A DNA stretch of 64,000 nucleotides, from positions 48,727 through 112,726 of the forward strand of contig CALISD010000061.1 of NCBI GenBank assembly GCA_938041955.1, read 5' to 3'. The position numbers and the translations under genes are program-made. This stretch comes from an uncultured Granulosicoccaceae bacterium (GTDB taxonomy: Bacteria > Pseudomonadota > Gammaproteobacteria > Granulosicoccales > Granulosicoccaceae). Under the pieces are notes generated by a model. That model was not told the origin of the DNA, searched no databases, and saw only the letters and a list, made by a program, of their open reading frames with translations. Each line of letters starts with the position of its first letter. The stretch's first letter is position 1. Positions 27,138-34,700 of this stretch are shown here, one piece after another.

Positions 27138-28771
27138 TTAAAATGAAAGTCCGCATGCTGCTTGGGCAGCAACGGCTTTCCAAGTATCACATCAGCGGCT
27201 CGCTCAGCGATCATTTGCACTGGTGCATTGAGATTGCCACTGACGATCTCGGGCATCACCGCCGCGTCAACCACGTACAAACCCTCCAGGCCGCGGACCT
27301 TCAACTCACCGTCGACCACTGAATCTTCAGAAGCTCCCATTTTGCACGTGCCGCAAGGATGATAGTCAGTAGACGCTGTGGCACGAATGTAATCTTCCAC
27401 CTCACGCTGTGAATCTTCAGAAGGCTCGGGCGCAAGCCGTTTGCCACGGTACGGTTCAAAGGCCGGCTGTTGCAATAGGGCTTGCATACGCCGATACCCA
27501 TCGACCATATTTTGCACATCACGCGGGTCAGACAAATAGTTGAAATTAGACAATGGCGCTGCCTGTGGATCATTCGACTCCAGTGTCACCTGCCCTCGAC
27601 TATAAGGACGCAGACTATCAACATTAAGCTGATAGCCCTGAAACAACTCAATCCGGCGTCCATGATAAACGCTGTAGACCGGTGCAAAATGATATTGCAA
27701 ATCGGGGTATGGGACGTCACTGCGGCTATTTACCAAGCCACCCATCTCCCAGATATTTGACGCCGCTTCTCCGGTGCGATTGAACATCCATCGTATACCG
27801 GCTCGCAACTTATGTATTGGGTTTCGCAAATGGTAAAGGGTCACGGCCTGCTTGCACTCAAATGCCGTAATGACAGTAAAGTGATCTTGAAGGTTACGCC
27901 CGACACCAGGTAATGCATGCTTAACCTGAATACCTTGCGCTTGCAGTTCCTCCGGCGGCCCTATTCCAGACAGCATCAACAGTTGTGGTGATTTAATCGC
28001 ACCACAGGAAACAACAACCGCTTCTGACGCCTGTATAGTGGATTGCTTGCCGCGATGCTCTAACACCACACCCGTCGCACGATGGTTATCCACCACTATC
28101 TTCTGCACCAGCGCTCGCGTTCTAAGCGTTAGATTATTGCGCTGCAGTGCCGGTTTTAAATGAGCTACCGCTGCACTACAACGCCTGCCGCCACGCGTTG
28201 TGCTATCAAGCCGTGCTATGCCTTCAGGCTTATAGCCATTAAGGTCTGTCGATGTTCCCTGCCCGGACTGTTCGCCCGCCAGCCACATGGCATCATATAG
28301 AGGTGTATCGAGTTTGCTTTTCGACACACCCAATGGCCCGTGCCCGCCGCGCCATTCACTTTCGCCTCGGTCTGAGCCCTCACAGCGCTTGAAATACGGC
28401 AGGCACTGCGCGTAGCTCCACTCTTCAAGTGATTTCTGCTCAGACCACCGATCATAGTCTTTGGGATGCCCGCGCATATAAACCATGGAGTTGATCGACG
28501 AAGACCCGCCAATGACTTTTCCACGCGGAAGATCAATATGCCTGTCATCACAGGTGGGTTGGCTTGTGGAGTGATAGTTCCAGTTGATGGAGGGGTCTTT
28601 GTAGACGTGATACACACCAGCAGGCATGTGTATCAAAAGTTTGTGATCCATTGGCCCCGCTTCCAGCAACAGAACTTTTTTAGTCGGATCTTCAGAGAGT
28701 CTGTTAGCCAGCACACAGCCCGCAGAACCTGCTCCGAGAATGATATAGTCAAACTCTTCCACTAGCGTCAA
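27131..28771 (-). CDS. GMC oxidoreductase, choline/alcohol dehydrogenase-like
   Basis: A 546-residue FAD enzyme. DYIILGAGSAGCVLANRLSE is the N-terminal dinucleotide motif. LPRGKVIGGSSSINSMVYMRG and VVSCGAIKSPQLLMLSGIGP are GMC signatures 1 and 2. TDYHPCGTCKMG near the C-terminus contains the active-site histidine, and the second catalytic position lies in SGNLNAPVQMIAER. It resembles BetA choline dehydrogenase and AlkJ-type alcohol dehydrogenases. No betaine genes are adjacent, so an alcohol dehydrogenase role is as likely. It appears monocistronic. Confidence 0.88.
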   Translation of the reverse strand: MTLVEEFDYIILGAGSAGCVLANRLSEDPTKKVLLLEAGPMDHKLLIHMPAGVYHVYKDPSINWNYHSTSQPTCDDRHIDLPRGKVIGGSSSINSMVYMRGHPKDYDRWSEQKSLEEWSYAQCLPYFKRCEGSDRGESEWRGGHGPLGVSKSKLDTPLYDAMWLAGEQSGQGTSTDLNGYKPEGIARLDSTTRGGRRCSAAVAHLKPALQRNNLTLRTRALVQKIVVDNHRATGVVLEHRGKQSTIQASEAVVVSCGAIKSPQLLMLSGIGPPEELQAQGIQVKHALPGVGRNLQDHFTVITAFECKQAVTLYHLRNPIHKLRAGIRWMFNRTGEAASNIWEMGGLVNSRSDVPYPDLQYHFAPVYSVYHGRRIELFQGYQLNVDSLRPYSRGQVTLESNDPQAAPLSNFNYLSDPRDVQNMVDGYRRMQALLQQPAFEPYRGKRLAPEPSEDSQREVEDYIRATASTDYHPCGTCKMGASEDSVVDGELKVRGLEGLYVVDAAVMPEIVSGNLNAPVQMIAERAADVILGKPLLPKQHADFHFNH

Positions 28772-28932
28772 CCATCATGTCAAATCGCTGGCCGGATCGG
28801 CCCCCGTAAATGATGGCCGACCAGACAAAGGTATGCAATGGAATCGAGCTTCAGCACGGTGGCTTTTGACTTTTTAATCTCACAGATACTCCAGATACGA
28901 CGCACTGCAGTGCTGCGCTAACCGATGCTGGC

Positions 28933-29805
28933 TTGCGGTTGGCAGACTATCTGTGTCACCATTTTCCAAACAGCGCCACTCTCAGTCACCTTCTTTTGAG
29001 CACTCACTTGAATCAGACAGCATCGTCCCCCTCCACGCAAGCCGTAATCGAGCTGTCGGAAATTCACAAAAGCTACGGCACGCTTGAGGTCTTAAAGGGG
29101 ATATCTCTGACCGCCAACCCCGGAGATGTCACTGCACTCATCGGGTCTTCCGGCTCTGGCAAGAGCACACTACTGCGCTGTGCCAATCTGTTGGAAATTC
29201 CAGCTAAAGGTGATATCGACTTTTTAGGCGAACGGGTACGGTGGAAGAATAGTCGGGCTGGACGTGTGCCTGCAGATCAAAACCAGGTGCGTAAGATGCG
29301 CACCAATCTGTCTATGGTGTTCCAGCAATTCAATTTATGGGCACACATGACGGTGCTTCAAAACGTCATTGAGGCACCGGTTGGAGTACTGGGTAAAACT
29401 CGATCGGATGCAGAAACGTTAGCGATGGAGTTACTGGAAAAAGTAGGTATAGCGGATAAAGCCGGGCAATACCCGGCACAACTTTCCGGTGGCCAGCAAC
29501 AGCGTGCAGCGATTGCCAGAGCGCTGGCGATGGAGCCCGCCGCTATGTTGTTCGATGAACCCACCAGCGCGCTCGATCCCGAGCTTGAAGCTGAAGTAGT
29601 GCAGGTAATAAAACAACTGGCTGTTGAAGGGCGGACCATGCTGCTGGTCACTCATGATATGAAGCTCGCATACGAAGTAGCAAACCATGTGATCTTTCTG
29701 CACGAGGGAGTCATCGTTGAAGAAGGAACACCCGAGCAGGTTTTTAATCAAACCCGGTCAGATCGTCTTCGCGCCTTTTTACGCTCTACAGGCGCTTTAG
29801 GTTAG
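28933..29805 (+). CDS. Polar amino acid ABC transporter ATP-binding protein, ArtP-like
   Basis: A 290-residue ATPase: Walker A (GSSGSGKST), Q-loop region VFQQFNLWAHMTVLQNVIEA, signature LSGGQQQRAAIARAL, Walker B MLFDEPTSALDP and the H-loop VTHD. The FNLWAHMTV/EAPVGVLG pattern is that of ArtP/HisP/AotP ATPases for basic amino acids. The first 35 residues are not conserved; a TTG start at 29008 is an alternative. No permease or binding protein gene is adjacent, so it is an orphan ATPase that must pair with subunits elsewhere. Confidence 0.85.
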   Translation: MRLADYLCHHFPNSATLSHLLLSTHLNQTASSPSTQAVIELSEIHKSYGTLEVLKGISLTANPGDVTALIGSSGSGKSTLLRCANLLEIPAKGDIDFLGERVRWKNSRAGRVPADQNQVRKMRTNLSMVFQQFNLWAHMTVLQNVIEAPVGVLGKTRSDAETLAMELLEKVGIADKAGQYPAQLSGGQQQRAAIARALAMEPAAMLFDEPTSALDPELEAEVVQVIKQLAVEGRTMLLVTHDMKLAYEVANHVIFLHEGVIVEEGTPEQVFNQTRSDRLRAFLRSTGALG

Positions 29806-29814
29806 TTCTGAAAA

Positions 29815-31761
29815 TCACGCTTTTGGAATCCGTGCCTGAGGTGATGAACTGCCAATCTGCAGCCTCTCACCAATTATTTCATCAAGGCGGGTGACTGAAA
29901 GCGGCTTTGAATAGAATCCAAACCCCGATGAGCGCAGAACTTCAATGCGCTTCTGCAAAATATTACCAGTAACAATAATGACGCGATTAAGTGCAATATC
30001 GTTTGATAGATGCCTGGCTAAATCTAAACCGCTTCTCCCTTCACCCAACATATCATCAACGATACAGAAATCAATCTCTCTGCTTTCAGCGAATTTCAAC
30101 GCATTTTCGTAACCATTCGCCACCAGTGCGTTACCACCACGACTAGTGACGTAACTGTTTAACGCATCAAGAATGTTAGCGTCATCGTCAACCAACAGTA
30201 TGTTAAAACCAGTCAGATCAATGACGTCTGCTTCGTTGTCCGCTGCTATTTTTTCAAGATAAGCCACCGCACCAGACGATCGTTCCTTGTGCATACTTGT
30301 GACCACGGAGTTCTCTTCAGGAAACAGCAAAGTAAACACCGCTCCCTGCCCGGTGGCAGATTTTACACTGACATCTACACCAAGCAACACAGAAATACGC
30401 TTGACTATTGACAGCCCCAGGCCAACACCCATTTTGCGATTCCGCGCCGGGTTACTCAGTTGTACAAAATCTTTAAAGATACGATCTTGTTCCTTTTCGG
30501 TAAAGCCACATCCTGTGTCTGAAACACTGAGCTTGATACGCCCGTTATGCTCAAATATGTTAATGTCAACAGAGCCTTTATCCGTAAACTTGATTGCATT
30601 GGCAATAAGATTTCCAATTAACCGGCCAAGCAAAACAGGATCTGTATTTACCGTGAGTGAATCACCGTGAAGCGCAAGCTTGAGTTTTTTTTCAGCCGCA
30701 GAGGGTTTTTCACTTTCAACCAACAAATTACAGAGCGCGTGTAGATCAAACGACTGCTTTTGAATCGTTACCCCGCCAGCATCGTAGCGAGACAAATCCA
30801 GCAAACCATCAAACTGTTGCTTTAATATTTCAGCAGAATTTTCTATTTTACTGACTAACTCCAGCTGCTTATCGTCATCAACGCTTTGTTTTAAGTTGCC
30901 TATAAACATAGACATAGCATGCAGCGGTTGACTCAGATCATGACTTGCAGCCGCGAGAAACTGACTCTTGGATTTGTTTGCTTTAACGGCTTCATTCAAT
31001 GCCGCTTCAATTTCGAGCCGGTTCTGTGTTAGCGCTTTGTTTTTATGCTTAATCTCAAGGTCAGACTTCACCAATTCAACAAACATTGTCTCAAACCGAT
31101 TGCCGAATCCTAAAAGCAGGAATGTCAGTGCAGTTAATTGAATTGCTACTGCATAATCGACAGGGATTCCACGGGTTGCAAAAAATAACACCCCCTGCCC
31201 CAGATTAAGCACCACCATCAAGGTAAGCATTCTTTTTTGCGCCACCGTATTCACGGTTGATCCTATGCCATACATACAACCCAGCAAAGCCACCGCAAGC
31301 GTGGTTCTTTCATCACCAGGGACACACAGCAACCAGTAACCCGCGCCAATAGTAATGGGAATAGCGATACCCGTGAAAACCAGGTCAGATTCATTTTTTA
31401 CTAATTGCTGCGCGCTGGCAGTAGGCAAAGTCTTGTTGACTCTATAACTTATCGCAGAACGCCACGCCGTACCAAACACAATGGCAGATATCCACATAAA
31501 CAAGACGACTGGATTAGTGGTGTCCCCAAGCGCCCATAAATATCCCCCGCTGACCACCGAAACCAGCACCAGCGACACCAAACTCTGTCTGGTCCGAACG
31601 TTTTGAGATCTTCGTGTTGTTTCCAGCAGGACAACATCTTTTTCCAAAGCATCTACAGTCGTCCCACAGATGAATTCAGATAGAATCATTGGTAAATTGC
31701 CGCTTTTGAGCGCTTTGAATGATGATTTTACGGCATTACTGCTGCTAATACGATGTTTCAA
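29815..31761 (-). CDS. Hybrid membrane sensor histidine kinase
   Basis: A 648-residue protein: five or six TM segments in residues about 55-225, a coiled linker, and HisKA with the SQPLHA-type H-box (AASHDLSQPLHAMSMFIGNL). HATPase_c follows (NLIANAIKFTDKGS, DTGCGF, GVGLGLSIV), then a C-terminal receiver domain at about 520-640 (LLVDDDANILDALN, VDDMLGEGRSG with phospho-acceptor Asp, KPLS). The H-box form is common in kinases sensing through an integral-membrane domain. It starts 13 bases after the stop of the 1933-residue fusion gene, so the two are likely cotranscribed. No DNA-binding regulator is adjacent. Confidence 0.88.
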   Translation of the reverse strand: MKHRISSSNAVKSSFKALKSGNLPMILSEFICGTTVDALEKDVVLLETTRRSQNVRTRQSLVSLVLVSVVSGGYLWALGDTTNPVVLFMWISAIVFGTAWRSAISYRVNKTLPTASAQQLVKNESDLVFTGIAIPITIGAGYWLLCVPGDERTTLAVALLGCMYGIGSTVNTVAQKRMLTLMVVLNLGQGVLFFATRGIPVDYAVAIQLTALTFLLLGFGNRFETMFVELVKSDLEIKHKNKALTQNRLEIEAALNEAVKANKSKSQFLAAASHDLSQPLHAMSMFIGNLKQSVDDDKQLELVSKIENSAEILKQQFDGLLDLSRYDAGGVTIQKQSFDLHALCNLLVESEKPSAAEKKLKLALHGDSLTVNTDPVLLGRLIGNLIANAIKFTDKGSVDINIFEHNGRIKLSVSDTGCGFTEKEQDRIFKDFVQLSNPARNRKMGVGLGLSIVKRISVLLGVDVSVKSATGQGAVFTLLFPEENSVVTSMHKERSSGAVAYLEKIAADNEADVIDLTGFNILLVDDDANILDALNSYVTSRGGNALVANGYENALKFAESREIDFCIVDDMLGEGRSGLDLARHLSNDIALNRVIIVTGNILQKRIEVLRSSGFGFYSKPLSVTRLDEIIGERLQIGSSSPQARIPKA

Positions 31762-31774
31762 TATACAACCAACT

Positions 31775-34700
31775 TCAAGTTACAAACAAAGGGCCAGACG
31801 ACGGTATTGCCTCATCGCACAGTTGATCACCCTTTACGGAGAACACCCTGACTCGCAGAGTACCTGATTTCGAATCATAATCCAGTCGGCTAAACTGTTG
31901 CGCTGAAACAGACAACAGCTTTTGGGTAAATTCAATTTTTATGTCGGCTTCGGGCAATTCGAGCACCTGATCAATACCCCAATTAAAATCCTTTGCCTGC
32001 GCATTGGCAAACGGATACGGGGCGTTCAAGGCAGAGGCCACTACATTGACGAGGCGTATTGACTTGCTGCCGCAGGAAATCGTTCCTTCACCCCAGCAGG
32101 ATAGATGGGGATCTCCGCTAATCAGGTAGACACATTCACACTTTACACCCGCCAGTTGTTGCACCAGAAACTCAAGGAACCCCGGGTAACTGACTAAAGT
32201 ATCACTGTGTGTCGTCAGTTGCGGATGCTTTACGTGATCGGTCCTAATTGGAAACAACGGCGAGCCAGTACAGATAAACAAGGCCGTTTTATTTTTGTTT
32301 GCCACCAACCAGGCAGCAAAGGCCTGTGCCTGCCGATCACTGACAATGCATCTGCGATCAGTTTCTGGAAAATCAAGATTGCGCTCAAATCTGGTATCAA
32401 AATTAAAAAATGGCTGCTGGTTTACTTCAAAATCACTCCAGAGCTCTCCCGTATTATTAAGTTTGGTCTGGAAATTTTTCGCCTCTACTCTGGCGACTTC
32501 GAACAACTCTGCCGACTCATCATCTTTTGCCTGGTCGGTGGTCATGCCAGAATAGTTATCTCGGACCGCATGATCGTCAACCACGAAGTACGTAGGCATA
32601 TGGGCCATCACACGGCGCATATACCTGGCACCAAACGCCTCACGGTAGCGCATACGAAAACGTTCGTATGATGCCTTGGGGTCAAACAAGCCTGCAGTCG
32701 CATCAGCGTAGATCTGATCGCCAAGTAACAAGAGAAAATCCGGAGCGGGAAAACGCGAGTGACTCCTGGAAGGATCGATGTGTGTCCACATTCCACTAAA
32801 CACCGAATCAGACAGATCACGTGAGAACGGTGATCCCGGGTGCAGACATGAACCCGCAAGAAAAGACACCGTCGATTGTTGATCCGATTCGGCATGGCGA
32901 TATAAACGTTTGAACCATTCCATGCTATGCAAACTAATCACCACACCTTGCTCGGGATCTATATCTCTCCGACGCCCCAGGTCTTGAGAACCGGATTGCA
33001 ACGCGCTGGTCTTTGTTAACGCGTTAGCATGCACACTTGCGGTTACTCGATCTGACTGATCTTCATGAGTGTGTTTAACCCGCACAGTGATATCTGATGT
33101 GATGTTTTCAGGGTTATTAATTTGCACGACCCAAAAACAACCACGATGAAACTCGTCTCTCTCTGCGACAAATATTGATTCAATTGAAAGGTCGGTTTGA
33201 TCCGCCGTTTCTATGACCAGGCCTGCCGGAAACTCTGTATCGTAGTCATCTGTTTCTACCCATAAACGCAAGTGATCCTTAGTCGCATAAGAGATCACAG
33301 GCCCTGTGAGCGGGAACTTACTGGCCCGGGTGCGAGTTAGCGGATTATCGACCGTGTTGGGATCATGAATATCTGTATTTAGTTCGAAGACAGTGTAATC
33401 GCTACGGCTCGCGGCACTTGAGTCCCATGCATGATTTTGAAGTTCGGACGCTCTAAAGAATCGATCTATATCGGGACCCACGTCGGTAGTCGCATTTTTA
33501 CCTATCATCATGTCCATATGCCCGTATGCCGGCACGGTTTTGAGCCGGATCCCATGGTGAGCATAATCAGCCATGGAAAATTCTTCCGAGTGGGGCCGAT
33601 CCGTTTTTTCATGTCTGAAGCGTGCCAGCCTGAAGGCCGATAATCTGGATGATTCCACATCAAACACTTTGTTCTCCTGGCCATGCAGAAAAAAGGTGGG
33701 AAACGTCCAATAGTCTCTGAAATTATCTTCGACTACGTAACGATTATCTGCATTCTGCGCCACCAGTCGTTGGCGTCGCACACCAAAAAATGTCTGCTGC
33801 AATATAGCAGCGGGCACCGACCCCACCATGGTTGCAAAGCGCTTTACTAGCTTGTCATCAACATTGCCATGCACCCATTGCCGCCCCCAGAAAACGGTGT
33901 AGCGAAAATACATTGCCATTGAAAACTCATTCGCCAATGAGGTGCCCTTAAGTAGATTTCTTAAGTAAGGCCATTGTCGTCTGGCGGTAGAGTCGATAGT
34001 TGATGTGGCTATTCGGTCAAGCAGAACATCAAACATCTCCGGCTTGTTGTGCATCCGGGGGTCGAGCGTATCAAGCAAATTAAAATCTTTCACGAAGCCC
34101 CAGGTGTTCGCCCTCGTTCTGTTCTCACATGAACTGAACAGCCAGGGGGTAACTGCATGTGGAACCAACGACCCCACCATAGACAGCTTGTCATCGCTGG
34201 ATCGTCTGGTTTCACCTGCAAGTACAGCCATAGCCACGGCACCCGCCCCAATACAGTGTGAAAACACATTTACCAGCCTGGGCGTTTTAGCGTTACTACT
34301 CGCATTGATTTTGTCAAACACAGTCCGGATTGCCCAGGGCACATCGATCAGTGCGATTTCATCCCACGTGTGGTCTTTATCTACAGTTTTTCGGGTATTA
34401 CCACTCGTGCGGTGATCGAACACCCATACGTCATAGCCGCATGACAATAGAAATTGCACGTAGGTTTCACGAACATGCTCCGGCCAATAGATTTCACTGC
34501 TATGCGCTAAACCATGTACCAACAACACCGCTGGCTGCTCAGCAGAATCAGTACCACGGTATCGAATCATTCTCGATAGCGTATGTTCGTTGTAGACTCC
34601 GTCCTCCTGCTTAGCGTCATTTGAGAGGTCATTACTACAGTACAGTTCAAAAGGCAGGCTGACATGGCTCTGACCATTTCTAGTGAACGACATAGTTTCG

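Noticed and set aside
34005..34415. 136-residue plus-strand frame inside the fusion gene
   Set aside because: It is fully antisense to a well supported domain-containing gene, with no recognised motif; a shadow frame.
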